Shown here: positions 52,732-61,059 of the stretch, one piece after another | Numbering within the stretch: the stretch's first letter is position 1 | Layout of the letters: each line of letters starts with the position of its first letter | Source of the DNA: Prosthecochloris sp. | GTDB lineage: Bacteria > Bacteroidota > Chlorobiia > Chlorobiales > Chlorobiaceae | Assembly (NCBI GenBank): GCA_015482705.2 | Contig: JADMLA020000038.1 | Span: 1-64,000 of the forward strand | Direction: 5' to 3' | Length of the DNA: 64,000 bases | Made by a program: the position numbers and the translations under genes | The notes under the pieces: model-generated | Told to the model about the DNA's origin: nothing | The model's input: the letters and a program-made list of their open reading frames with translations, nothing else | Databases searched by the model: none

Positions 52732-54576
52732 ATGCAAAGTACAATTTCCACTCACGAGCAAGGCTACAGGTATGGACTGCGTCAGCCTGGCAATATTCTG
52801 ACAATTTTCACACGCTCTATTTCAAGCAATGTCGATTTGGAGACAATAGACGACTGGTTGGCACAAAAGCTGGAAGTAACGATAGAGCCACAACCAGATT
52901 ATGTTTACAAAATCAATGATGCAGACGCTGAAAAGATCGGAGCCCTCGTGTGGAGAGTTCTCCTCCTCGGCCGGTATTTGCAGCAGATTGCCGGTATTCC
53001 TGTTTTTGACCCGGGGCTTGTTCTCGACGTCAGGAAACATGATAAAGACCCTTCACAATGGCAGTCAAAAATGGTTGTTCCCATGCTGGATGGCATTCCT
53101 TTCAAGGGCATCGACCATACCTACAGTTCCGCCTTGAAGCTGATGATGCTGTTACAAAATCAGGGCAACCTATCGGAAACACCAATAACCATCTATAGCG
53201 TCATTCAAAAAAAAATCCTTCCCCCGTTGCGCTCAATGATAACCGCGGGGATTTCAACCATCCCTATTCTTCAGGCAGCATATCGATGTCGCGTTCCCTT
53301 TCGCCATGTCGGGTCTGGGATATACCAGCTTGGCTGGGGCAGGAAAAGCCGTTTGATTGACAGAAGTTCGGTTGACTCGGATTCCGTTATCGGTGTAAAA
53401 TTGACAACCAACAAAATCCTTGCCGCAGGACTTATACGAACGGCAGGGTTACCCGCCCCAGAACACATACCGGTAAACAGCAGAGAACAGGCAGCTTTGG
53501 CGGCAGATACGCTTGGTTGGCCGCTTGTTGTCAAGCCTGCAGATAAAGAACGTGGAGAAGGTGTCACCGTCTCCATCACGGACAAGGAAAAACTGAGTGC
53601 CGCATATAAGAACGCAGCATCTTTTTCCAAGCAGATCCTCGTAGAACGTGAAGTGCCCGGCATATGCTACAGACTGCTCATTGCAAACAGCAAGATGCTT
53701 TATGCGATACGCAGAGGGCCCCGATCGGTCGAAGGAGACGGAACGCATACCGTTTCCGAGTTGGTTGATTCTGCAAACCGCATGAATAAAGCAAAACCCT
53801 CCTGGCTTCAAAAAAAACACTGTCCGTTGGACAAGCAGGCCCAGGAAGCCATGTCACAGGCAGGATTTTCTCCGGATTCAGTACCCGGTAAAGGGATACG
53901 GGTACCCCTTCGCAAGATCGAGTCGACGGCCTGGGGTGGGCACATCGAAGATGTCGGTGAAATTGTGCATCCCGATAATCGGGAAATTGCCGAAAGAGCT
54001 GCGCGGCTTTTCGGATTATGCAATGCCGGCGTCGATATCATCTCCAGCGACATATCCCGGCCGTGGCACGACAATGGAGCGATAATCAATGAAGTCAATT
54101 ACGCCCCTTATTTTGGCGGCAATGATATTGCAAGGTCCTTGATCCCGGTTTACCTCGAAAAACTGATGAACGGCACTGGACGAATTCCGGTTGAAATCGT
54201 TGTCGGCTCGGATAAGGCTGCCGACGAGGGGCGGTTGCGGCAAGAGTCGTTTGTCCGGAAAAACGTTGACTGTTACCTGACAAGTCACAACCTAACGGTA
54301 ACTCCTTCCGGAGAGCACATAACGTTCCCGTTCGAAAGCCTTTTCAACAGAGCCTCGGCACTATTGAAAAACAAGGGTGTTGAAGCCTTGGTTCTGGTCG
54401 TTCAAACCGATGAATTTCTGAAAACAGGCTTACCCGTCGATCATTTCGATCGGCTGATCCACGTCGACAATGACCTCATCAACTGGAATGATTCCGACAG
54501 AAAGATCGGTCCGAATGTACAACAAGAATTGCTCGAGCAGCTGCAATTTTTCGAGCGAAAAATCAACAAAAGCTAA
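52732..54576 (+). CDS. Cyanophycin-synthetase-like ATP-grasp ligase 1
   Basis: About 614 residues from the ATG at 52732. The N-terminal ~190 residues resemble the CphA lead domain. Then come 'GSGIYQLGWGRKSRLIDRSS' and 'TTNKILAAGLIRTAGLPAPEH', the junction typical of CphA. The ATP-grasp has 'GWPLVVKPADKERGEGV' (about 262-278), 'RSVEGDGTHTVSELVDSAN' and 'IINEVNYAPY' (Mg/ATP-binding). The ~130-residue C-terminus aligns loosely with part of the CphA Mur ligase domain ('ALVLVVQTDEFLKTGLPVDHFDRL') but lacks a GTNGKT P-loop. It should form one amide bond from an amino acid or peptide carboxyl-phosphate. Coupled to the BKACE-GNAT gene. Confidence 0.82.
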   Translation: MQSTISTHEQGYRYGLRQPGNILTIFTRSISSNVDLETIDDWLAQKLEVTIEPQPDYVYKINDADAEKIGALVWRVLLLGRYLQQIAGIPVFDPGLVLDVRKHDKDPSQWQSKMVVPMLDGIPFKGIDHTYSSALKLMMLLQNQGNLSETPITIYSVIQKKILPPLRSMITAGISTIPILQAAYRCRVPFRHVGSGIYQLGWGRKSRLIDRSSVDSDSVIGVKLTTNKILAAGLIRTAGLPAPEHIPVNSREQAALAADTLGWPLVVKPADKERGEGVTVSITDKEKLSAAYKNAASFSKQILVEREVPGICYRLLIANSKMLYAIRRGPRSVEGDGTHTVSELVDSANRMNKAKPSWLQKKHCPLDKQAQEAMSQAGFSPDSVPGKGIRVPLRKIESTAWGGHIEDVGEIVHPDNREIAERAARLFGLCNAGVDIISSDISRPWHDNGAIINEVNYAPYFGGNDIARSLIPVYLEKLMNGTGRIPVEIVVGSDKAADEGRLRQESFVRKNVDCYLTSHNLTVTPSGEHITFPFESLFNRASALLKNKGVEALVLVVQTDEFLKTGLPVDHFDRLIHVDNDLINWNDSDRKIGPNVQQELLEQLQFFERKINKS

Positions 54577-54742
54577 GCAAATCGGGTACTCGTGATCCCC
54601 TGCCGAAATACTGATTGACAGTCGAGCCACCGTTTGAAGAAAGGAGCGTATCGTAGATCGAGGACGGTGTTCCTGCCATACATATGTTTGCTTTTCGAAC
54701 CTTATATGGAAAAAAATGAACGAATAACCACTCTTTTTAACC

Positions 54743-54768
54743 GAATAAACAATACCTCCTGTTTATTC
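54743..54768 (+). promoter_or_regulatory. Perfect hairpin with CCTCC loop upstream of the porin gene
   Basis: GAATAAACA (54743-54751) pairs exactly with TGTTTATTC (54760-54768). The 8-nt loop ATACCTCC could pair with the porin ribosome site GGAG at about 54824-54827. It may be a translational control structure or a protein-binding palindrome. The rest of the 258-bp gap shows no gene. Confidence 0.4.
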
Positions 54769-54834
54769 AATTACCATCTACCATTCAGCGGGGTTATATG
54801 AGATATAACTCGATAATAAAAAAGGAGACACGTT

Positions 54835-56088
54835 ATGTCATCTATCGAAAGAAAAGGGCTATGGCTATCCTTAGGAGTTTTCCTGCTGATAACATTCTTC
54901 AATTTGACGGTGTCTGCCGAGGAGAGTACATCGGTTTGGAAACGGAAAAATCTTGGTGGTGATTGGGGGGGAATACGCACCACACTCGAAGAGAACGGTG
55001 TCCGTTTTTACCTCTCGCAAACCGGTTTCTATCAGGGATCGTTCGAAGGTGACGGAGATGATGACTGGCGTTTCGGTGCGCGTGCGGATCTTCTCCTCGA
55101 TGTCGATACGGGTAAACTCGGCCTCTGGGATGGCGGAGGAATACATTCTCATCTCGAATACCGCGGTGATTCACCCGTGGCTTTTCGCGGCGGAGCCCTT
55201 TGGCCAGTCAATACTGGCGCCATCTTCCCGATAGGAGCCGCACACGAGTTCGTAGCAAGTTCAATGTATCTGAGTCAGCGAACAGGTGAGGCATCTAACG
55301 TGATGATCGGCAAGATCAATGCACTGGATCTCCTCTCCGGTCACCCATTCTTCGGTGGCTCTGGCACAGACCGGTTCTGGAATATAGCTTTTGCAGCCCC
55401 TCCGAGTGGAGTTGTTCCACCAGTGATCATCGGTGGCATTCTGTCACACTCTGCCGCTCCATACTCCTTCACCATCATGATTTTTGATCCGAATGATCAA
55501 ACAACTAACTATTCACTCGACAACCTATTGTCAGACGGGGTCAATGTTTCCTTTGGCATCAACCGTTCAGGCTCTGTTGCCGGACGTCAATCAAGTATTG
55601 GATTTACAGCAACATACAGCAGTGCAGACGGAATCGATTACTCCAAACTCGGCCTTCCTTCGGGCAGCGGCACCACGACAAAAAAAGGATCGTATAATAT
55701 CGCCGTTGAATTGTCACACCTTTTGAAAGAAAACGCACAAAAACCAGGAAAAGGTATCGGCCTGTATCTCAAGGGAGCAATTGCCGACGGCAACCCCAAT
55801 CCTGTGCAATGCAGCATTATCGGTGGCATTGGAGGAATCGGTCTTTTCCCTGACCGTATTGAAGATTCATTCGGCATCGGTTATTACTACTATAACTTCA
55901 GCGATAAACTTCAGAACGTCATTAGCCCGCTTGTAAATTTCGATGACGAACAAGGCATCGAAGTATTCTACAATTTCGCTGCCACGCCATGGTTTCACAT
56001 CGCGTTTGATCTTCAGTATATCGATCCGGCCAGCGGAGACAATCAAAATGCACTTGTCGGGGGACTCAGAACCAAAATTGTCTTTTAA
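54835..56088 (+). CDS. Carbohydrate-selective porin, OprB family
   Basis: 417 residues with a signal peptide ('LWLSLGVFLLITFFNLTVSAEE', cut near residue 28) and alternating beta-strand sequence ending in the outer-membrane 'KIVF'. OprB marks: 'KNLGGDWGGIRTTLEENGVRFYLSQTGFYQG', 'LDVDTGKLGLWDGGGIHSHLEYRG', a late 'DSFGIGYYYYNFSD' and 'QGIEVFYNFAATPWFHIAFDLQYIDPASG'. It forms an outer-membrane channel for sugars or other small solutes. Strong ribosome site AAGGAG. It lies between the two halves of the amide-ligase cluster and may pass its product or substrate, though that is a guess. Confidence 0.85.
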   Translation: MSSIERKGLWLSLGVFLLITFFNLTVSAEESTSVWKRKNLGGDWGGIRTTLEENGVRFYLSQTGFYQGSFEGDGDDDWRFGARADLLLDVDTGKLGLWDGGGIHSHLEYRGDSPVAFRGGALWPVNTGAIFPIGAAHEFVASSMYLSQRTGEASNVMIGKINALDLLSGHPFFGGSGTDRFWNIAFAAPPSGVVPPVIIGGILSHSAAPYSFTIMIFDPNDQTTNYSLDNLLSDGVNVSFGINRSGSVAGRQSSIGFTATYSSADGIDYSKLGLPSGSGTTTKKGSYNIAVELSHLLKENAQKPGKGIGLYLKGAIADGNPNPVQCSIIGGIGGIGLFPDRIEDSFGIGYYYYNFSDKLQNVISPLVNFDDEQGIEVFYNFAATPWFHIAFDLQYIDPASGDNQNALVGGLRTKIVF

Positions 56089-56139
56089 TAGATCCTGGCT
56101 AATGGCAAGAAAGCCCATTAAGAGCTTTTGCCAGACAAC

Positions 56140-56181
56140 AAAACCGGCATCTCTATAATGTTTAAAGGAGCTGGTTTTTTT
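56140..56181. terminator. Terminator between converging porin and amidase genes
   Basis: AAAACCGGC (56140-56148) pairs with GCTGGTTTT (56170-56178), one G-U pair, followed by a T-run on the plus strand. Confidence 0.6.
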
Positions 56182-56230
56182 TCGGACTCATTATGAACCG
56201 AATTTTACAATCATGTCCCTTATTATTGAC

Positions 56231-57340
56231 TTACTTCACTGAAATCTCACGAACCACATGCTCCCTGCCGGTATCATCATCGATGATCTGCTGCTTGACG
56301 TTTTCGAAATCGATCTTTGGAAGATCTATCATTCGTACCTGGCGATTATTCATCGTATGGTAATAATACCGTCTATTACCGAGATCCGATACAGAGGTTA
56401 TCTGTGTGGCACTCTCGATATCCTTTGGAATCTGCTTTCGAGGCACAACAGCTCCCAACGGGATGTTGAAGCTATCCAGAATCCGGAAAGACTCGAATAC
56501 GGCATCGGTCGCATTCGACAGGGGACGAACAGAAGCCGTGAGTGCAGCCGCCCGAATGAAGCGTGAGGGTGGTGTGAAATCTCCCGGCATACCGACCATT
56601 CCCGATCCTGCCCCTAATGGCCCGAGCAGGAAATTCTCGATGTTCAAAGGCTCACTGGGCTTCGGCGTTAACTTGATGTAGTTTCGCAGGTTGGTGAGAT
56701 GCCAGTCATACGTCGGAGAATTCGTTATAACACCAAGAAAAGAGTCGTACACCTTTAACTTGCCGCCATCGACGAACTCAACAACGATGCTCTCCCCACC
56801 AGGATCAGCGACCTTCCAGTGGAACGGCAGCGCCGCGCCTCCGAATCGTGGATCATCGACGTTCACGACAGCGACCGTGCCGAGGTTTCTGCGCACCTCG
56901 TCGACCGTCTGAAACGATGACAGCATCCATTGCATGAAGTCCCCGACACTCATTGCGTTGGCAGCCTGTTTCGGATCATATTTCATGTAGCTCGCATAAC
57001 CCGGCAGGTAGTACATACCAACGTACAACCCCTTCTCATTCATCCCGTCAGGCCCGTAAGATTGATCATATGCCGTCATGGAAACAAAGCCGAAACGACC
57101 TTTCCAGCGCTTGCCATTCGATCCGTCTGGCGTGGATGCTGTGAATGTCTTATTACGAGGAAAGATGGCAATCTTGTTATGCTGGGCGTCGCTTAGCGCC
57201 CACTCCACGGTTCGGGCAACCACAACGGATCCATCCTTGCTTTTCAGCGAAATGCCGGTGCATGCATTGGCATGATCGTGAAAACCAAACAGCAGACAGA
57301 ACCCGACGATTGCAGATATCCAGAAATTTCTGTTTTGCAT
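56231..57340 (-). CDS. Secreted linear-amide C-N hydrolase (choloylglycine hydrolase/penicillin V acylase family)
   Basis: About 369 residues from the ATG at 57340; the open frame extends 51 codons upstream without a signal. The signal peptide '[21 protein letters not shown]' ends right before Cys27 in '[21 protein letters not shown]', so cleavage would expose the N-terminal nucleophile. '[20 protein letters not shown]' and 'VFTNSP'-like '[19 protein letters not shown]' are family blocks. It would hydrolyse an N-acyl amide in the periplasm. Substrates in the family range from bile salts and penicillin V to acyl-homoserine lactones. The leftward SDR operon lies 200 bp upstream. Confidence 0.88.
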   Translation of the reverse strand: MQNRNFWISAIVGFCLLFGFHDHANACTGISLKSKDGSVVVARTVEWALSDAQHNKIAIFPRNKTFTASTPDGSNGKRWKGRFGFVSMTAYDQSYGPDGMNEKGLYVGMYYLPGYASYMKYDPKQAANAMSVGDFMQWMLSSFQTVDEVRRNLGTVAVVNVDDPRFGGAALPFHWKVADPGGESIVVEFVDGGKLKVYDSFLGVITNSPTYDWHLTNLRNYIKLTPKPSEPLNIENFLLGPLGAGSGMVGMPGDFTPPSRFIRAAALTASVRPLSNATDAVFESFRILDSFNIPLGAVVPRKQIPKDIESATQITSVSDLGNRRYYYHTMNNRQVRMIDLPKIDFENVKQQIIDDDTGREHVVREISVK

Positions 57341-57543
57341 GGTTTCTTCTTTGTTAGTTGCAGACTCAGGAAAGACGCGGTTTGCTTGAAGCAAACGCAC
57401 AGTACTTTTAAAATACAACACGCAAGCAATAAAAAACACTGGAACAGGGAACATTCTATATAGAACTCTGCAAAAACGACTGCCAATTATCACACAATAC
57501 TATCAGTAAAATGCTTATGAAAGCATGATAACTCCTCCTGCCG

Positions 57544-58272
57544 TCAAGCCGAATCTCCACCATCGACCACCAACATCTGCCCTGTAATCCATGAAGCTGC
57601 ATCGGAAGCCAAAAAAAACACCGCTTCCGCAATATCTTCGGGTTGGCCGAGCCTTTTTGAAGGAAGTGCTTTCCTAATCCTTTCACGCTCACGTACCGGA
57701 TCGTCACATCGGCTCAGATACTCTTCGAACATTTCCGTTTCCACAGCGCCCGGAGAGACACAGTTAACCCGAATCGAAGGCCCATGATCCCTGGCCATAG
57801 CACGAGTCAACGAAACGATCGCTCCTTTAGTTGCCGCATAGGCAGCGTTGTTATTGGCGCCTGAAAAAGCGAGGATCGAGCTGATGTTTATTATCGAACC
57901 CTCATACAAATACCCCATCACTATCTTTGTCACCCTGAAAATGGCTGTCAAATTCGTATCGAGCAGCTTTTGCCAAACTGCTTCGGAAGTACCGGTTAAA
58001 CTCGATGGTGACGGATTGATTCCGGCGTTGTTGACCAATATATCGACACTCGTTTTGACAAGTCCTTCCTCCAGCGCAGTTGTAACCTGCCGGACATCGG
58101 TCAGGTCACAACACACTCCTCTCATGTTAGGCAGGTCGAGCCCGATGGACGTAACACCGGGTTTTCGGTCCAACCCCAGCACATGAGCCCCGGCTTTGGC
58201 GAAACGGGTTGCTGTTGCAAGACCGATACCCGATGCCGCCCCTGTGACGATTACTTGTTTATCTTGCATCAT
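57544..58272 (-). CDS. Short-chain dehydrogenase/reductase
   Basis: About 242 residues from the ATG at 58272. NAD(P)-binding 'VIVTGAASGIGLATATRF' (about 7-23), 'LGLDRK' with an Asp that favours NAD(H), 'ILVNNAGINPS', catalytic Ser in 'INISSILAFSGANN', and Tyr/Lys in 'AAYAATKGAIVSLT'. The C-terminus 'FLASDAASWITGQMLVVDGG' is classical. It oxidises or reduces an alcohol/ketone of unknown identity. Its start overlaps the phosphorylase stop by 4 bp (ATGA). Last gene of the five-gene leftward operon; a small hairpin at 57511-57526 follows and may end the transcript. Confidence 0.9.
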   Translation of the reverse strand: MMQDKQVIVTGAASGIGLATATRFAKAGAHVLGLDRKPGVTSIGLDLPNMRGVCCDLTDVRQVTTALEEGLVKTSVDILVNNAGINPSPSSLTGTSEAVWQKLLDTNLTAIFRVTKIVMGYLYEGSIINISSILAFSGANNNAAYAATKGAIVSLTRAMARDHGPSIRVNCVSPGAVETEMFEEYLSRCDDPVRERERIRKALPSKRLGQPEDIAEAVFFLASDAASWITGQMLVVDGGDSA

Positions 58273-59048
58273 TGTTGTCTTACATACCCGTGCACGACGT
58301 CTATGAACTGCCGTACAACATTCCGATATACTTTCAGTGAAGGAGCGATATCCCATCTGCCGTCAGAGCATACCAGATCGCTGATGAACAACAGTCCGGC
58401 CAAATTCTTTCCACGGCACCCGGACACCGTACAAAGTGCCGACATTTCCATTTCTACAGCCAAAATTTCCTTGGCAACCAATCCCTTGATAAATTCGCCG
58501 GTTTCCCGGTAGAGCGCATCAGTCGTTGCGACTGCACCCTGATGAAAATGAATACCGAGATTTTCAAGAGCGGACCGTAAACGTTCCACCGACAGTGAAG
58601 CAGGCGAGGAATGGTCATCCTTCCCGTAATGGGGTGATGTCCCTTCAAAAATCCAGGCACATGTCGCGAGCAATAAATCACCGAGTTGCAGATCCGGCTC
58701 CCCCTTCGCCGTCGGGTGCCCTGCCGGCCCGATGACAAGGAAATCTTCACAACCAAGAGCAATAAGTTCTTCCAACTGAACGGCAGCCATAGGAGCGCCG
58801 TGCATCCCTCGAGCCATGGCAAAAGCCTGCCCCTCGTCGGGAGTAAAAAAAAACAACTGCATCGGATTGGTCAGCCCCAATCTCATTGATCGATGAGCAT
58901 GAAGCTTTTTCATTTGTTCGAGAACGTCAGGAACATAACTGATAACACAATGCCGAGGCATAATAGGGAGTTTTAGCTCTTTTCCACGAGACAGAACGAA
59001 ATCTATATATCGTCGTGCCGATGTGATGCTGTAATCTGTAACTGACAT
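58269..59048 (-). CDS. Nucleoside phosphorylase-like protein (PNP/UDP family)
   Basis: About 259 residues from the ATG at 59048. The PNP_UDP_1 fold shows as 'FLVIGPAGHPTAKGEPDLQLGDLLLATCAWIFEGTSPHYG', then 'FHQGAVATTDALYRETGEFI' and 'EILAVEMEMSALCTVSGCRG', in which the 'EMEMSAL' helix binds ribose. 'LLFISDLVCSDGRW' supplies the usual Ser-Asp near the base. It would cleave a nucleoside with phosphate, or handle a related N-glycoside. It sits between a glycosyltransferase and an SDR and starts 5 bp after the glycosyltransferase stop. This points to a sugar- or base-containing metabolite rather than ordinary salvage. Confidence 0.85.
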   Translation of the reverse strand: MSVTDYSITSARRYIDFVLSRGKELKLPIMPRHCVISYVPDVLEQMKKLHAHRSMRLGLTNPMQLFFFTPDEGQAFAMARGMHGAPMAAVQLEELIALGCEDFLVIGPAGHPTAKGEPDLQLGDLLLATCAWIFEGTSPHYGKDDHSSPASLSVERLRSALENLGIHFHQGAVATTDALYRETGEFIKGLVAKEILAVEMEMSALCTVSGCRGKNLAGLLFISDLVCSDGRWDIAPSLKVYRNVVRQFIDVVHGYVRQQ

Positions 59049-59053
59049 AGAGG

Positions 59054-60052
59054 TCAAACGTTTGGTATAGTTATGCGCTCTTTGCAGCCAAAATGCTCTT
59101 TGAGAATAACCGGTATTGTAGCTTCGAGGTCAGCAATAAAAAGTCTGCGCTTTGCTGTTGGGCTTTTTGACTGAGCAAGACGAAGCATATACAGTGCTGA
59201 GTCAACAGGCGGATTCTGACGTTTCAGTAAAATCATGGCCATCTGTTCAAGCGCTTTTGCCTGGCTTTCCGGCTCTTTTGCCTGAGGAAACCAAGATTCT
59301 AGCGGGAGCGCGGAAAAGAAGGTATAAGCCTGTTTATCGTTGAGCAGTCGCTTCGCTGCACGGTTTTTCGGGTTAGTTATCTGATTGCTATGTTTACGAT
59401 AAATCGCAACCTGTCTTGCAACATGTTCGATTTCATATTTTCGTACCAACCTGGACCAGAGCTCACGATCTTCGAGACCGTCAAAACTGCTGTCAAACCC
59501 GCCGATATCTTGAATAACGCTACGTTCCGCGAGTGAAGCAGAAGGTGCGACGGGATTGCCACCCGGTAGAATGAACTGGAAAAACAGGCCAGGCCTCGGC
59601 TTTGGAGGTTGAACCCGTGTAGGCTGGAAGCGATCTTCGTCTTGAAAGTATTTAATAAAATTGGCATAGACGAGTTTAACCGGATCAGCCGCAGATTGCA
59701 GAGCATTAACCAAACATTCAAGCCCTTCGGGAAGATAGCGATCATCCGAGTCCAGCAACGCCAGATATTTTCCTCGTGCACGGGTGATACCATGATTGCG
59801 TGCGGCGCTGATGCCCCCATGAGGTTCATAATAATAACGGATGCGTGCATCACGTTTACAGTACATCTCTGAAATCCGGCGGCTGTCATCGGTATCAGAG
59901 CCGTCATCGATAATAAGGAGTTCCCAGTTGTGAAATGTTTGCGCAAGAACACTCTCGATTGTCTCAGCGAGATAATCAGCCCGGTTATAGACTGGAGTGA
60001 TAATCGAGACCAACGGCGTCTGTTCGGCACTATCTGTATTCATGGTGGTCAT
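59054..60052 (-). CDS. Family 2 glycosyltransferase (soluble)
   Basis: About 332 residues from the ATG at 60052 ('MTTMNTDSAEQTPLVSIITPVYNRADYL'). GT-A fold: 'WELLIIDDGSDTDDSRRI', 'PHGGISAARNHGI', 'YLALLDSDDRYLPEGL' (DxD metal site) and 'GGFDSSFDGLEDRELWSRLV' (catalytic 'ED' region). No membrane helix, so cytoplasmic. The C-terminal ~90 residues are helical and unlike standard GT2. Its start overlaps the radical SAM stop (ATGA). It probably transfers a sugar to a small molecule or peptide of this cluster; donor and acceptor unknown. Confidence 0.88.
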   Translation of the reverse strand: MTTMNTDSAEQTPLVSIITPVYNRADYLAETIESVLAQTFHNWELLIIDDGSDTDDSRRISEMYCKRDARIRYYYEPHGGISAARNHGITRARGKYLALLDSDDRYLPEGLECLVNALQSAADPVKLVYANFIKYFQDEDRFQPTRVQPPKPRPGLFFQFILPGGNPVAPSASLAERSVIQDIGGFDSSFDGLEDRELWSRLVRKYEIEHVARQVAIYRKHSNQITNPKNRAAKRLLNDKQAYTFFSALPLESWFPQAKEPESQAKALEQMAMILLKRQNPPVDSALYMLRLAQSKSPTAKRRLFIADLEATIPVILKEHFGCKERITIPNV

Positions 60053-61059
60053 GGTTGAAGCTCCGCAAACGGATTGGCAGTGGGATGCCACATCTGACCG
60101 TAACGATCCGGACACTTTGCGCAAAGAGGTTCGCAATCCGCTTCGACACGGGCACGGAAATGATGGTAAGCAGGACTGCTCCAGATCTTCTCGAAGTCCG
60201 TTTCGAACAAGTTGCCGAAATGTAGTACATCAGGATCAGGCTGCAAGCAGCAAGGCGAAACAAAACCGTCCCAGGTGACGTTGCAGCCATGCAATGGCCA
60301 TCGGCAACGCCATGAATAATCAGGAACATCCATTGCCGGAGGCAGAAAGCGAATACCAAGCCTTGAAGCAAGAACTTGTGCTGATTGCGTCGCCTCATTG
60401 TAGTATGTATAATCACTATCACCGTAACTTTCCTTGACAGGATCGTCGGTTGGAAGAAAGCTTCCGTTGAGGTTCTGCAGGTAAACTTCATCAAGACCAA
60501 GCTCAGCTGCAAGCGTGATTATAGAGCAGAGACTCTCGATAGCAGACGGCACCGCAACCAGCGCAAATGTAAGACCGACATCCTCGTAGCCACCGCTGTG
60601 CCGTAGTTCGGCAAGGGCAGAAATGTTAGCAAGAACTTTTTCCATGGATACTCCAGGACGAAGACGGCTGAAATCTGCTGCTTCAAGTGTATCGACAGAT
60701 AGGTTGATACGATTCACTCCGGAATCGAGCAGTGCCTTAGCCTTTTTTTTGCTTAACATCGAGGCGTTGGTAGTTGTACCGACACGTGCCCCGCGTAAAC
60801 GACTTCGACGGATCATCGCTGGCAGATCCTTGTTCAGTAGAGGTTCACCGACACCCTGTAAATGGATGTAAGGCACTTCCGGCAGATAGCTCAGAACTTC
60901 CTGAAACCGTTCCAGATCCATATCACCCTCCGGTCTGGACCAGTGTGCCCGTCGACAATAGCCGCACGTGAAATTGCAACGATTGGTCGGCTCGATCTGA
61001 ACCCGTCGCAATACCGGCCGACCGTTGACAGACGCCTGTAGAGTTTCGCGCTCAATCAT
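60049..61059 (-). CDS. Radical SAM enzyme with SPASM-type C-terminus
   Basis: About 336 residues; ATG at 61059, with a GTG at 61071 also possible. The core begins 'VQIEPTNRCNFTCGYCRRAHW', with cluster ligands C28, C32 and C35, and has 'YIHLQGVGEPLLNKDL' for SAM binding. The C-terminal part has extra Cys for auxiliary clusters: 'CRWPLHGCNVTWDGFVSPCC' and 'CEPLCAKCPDRYG'. SPASM enzymes modify peptides (sactipeptides, PQQ), reactivate sulfatases or act on aminoglycosides, so the substrate here is open. It overlaps the ATP-grasp 2 stop by 8 bp and the glycosyltransferase start by 4 bp. Confidence 0.9.
   Translation of the reverse strand: MIERETLQASVNGRPVLRRVQIEPTNRCNFTCGYCRRAHWSRPEGDMDLERFQEVLSYLPEVPYIHLQGVGEPLLNKDLPAMIRRSRLRGARVGTTTNASMLSKKKAKALLDSGVNRINLSVDTLEAADFSRLRPGVSMEKVLANISALAELRHSGGYEDVGLTFALVAVPSAIESLCSIITLAAELGLDEVYLQNLNGSFLPTDDPVKESYGDSDYTYYNEATQSAQVLASRLGIRFLPPAMDVPDYSWRCRWPLHGCNVTWDGFVSPCCLQPDPDVLHFGNLFETDFEKIWSSPAYHHFRARVEADCEPLCAKCPDRYGQMWHPTANPFAELQP

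Noticed and set aside
51356..54576. Cyanophycin storage operon
   Set aside because: The ligases lack a functional Mur P-loop and no cyanophycinase gene is present.
57500..57540. Strong ribosome site followed by ATG CTT TCA TAA after the SDR gene
   Set aside because: Encodes only three residues and the ATG lies in a small hairpin; more likely a transcript end than a gene or precursor peptide.
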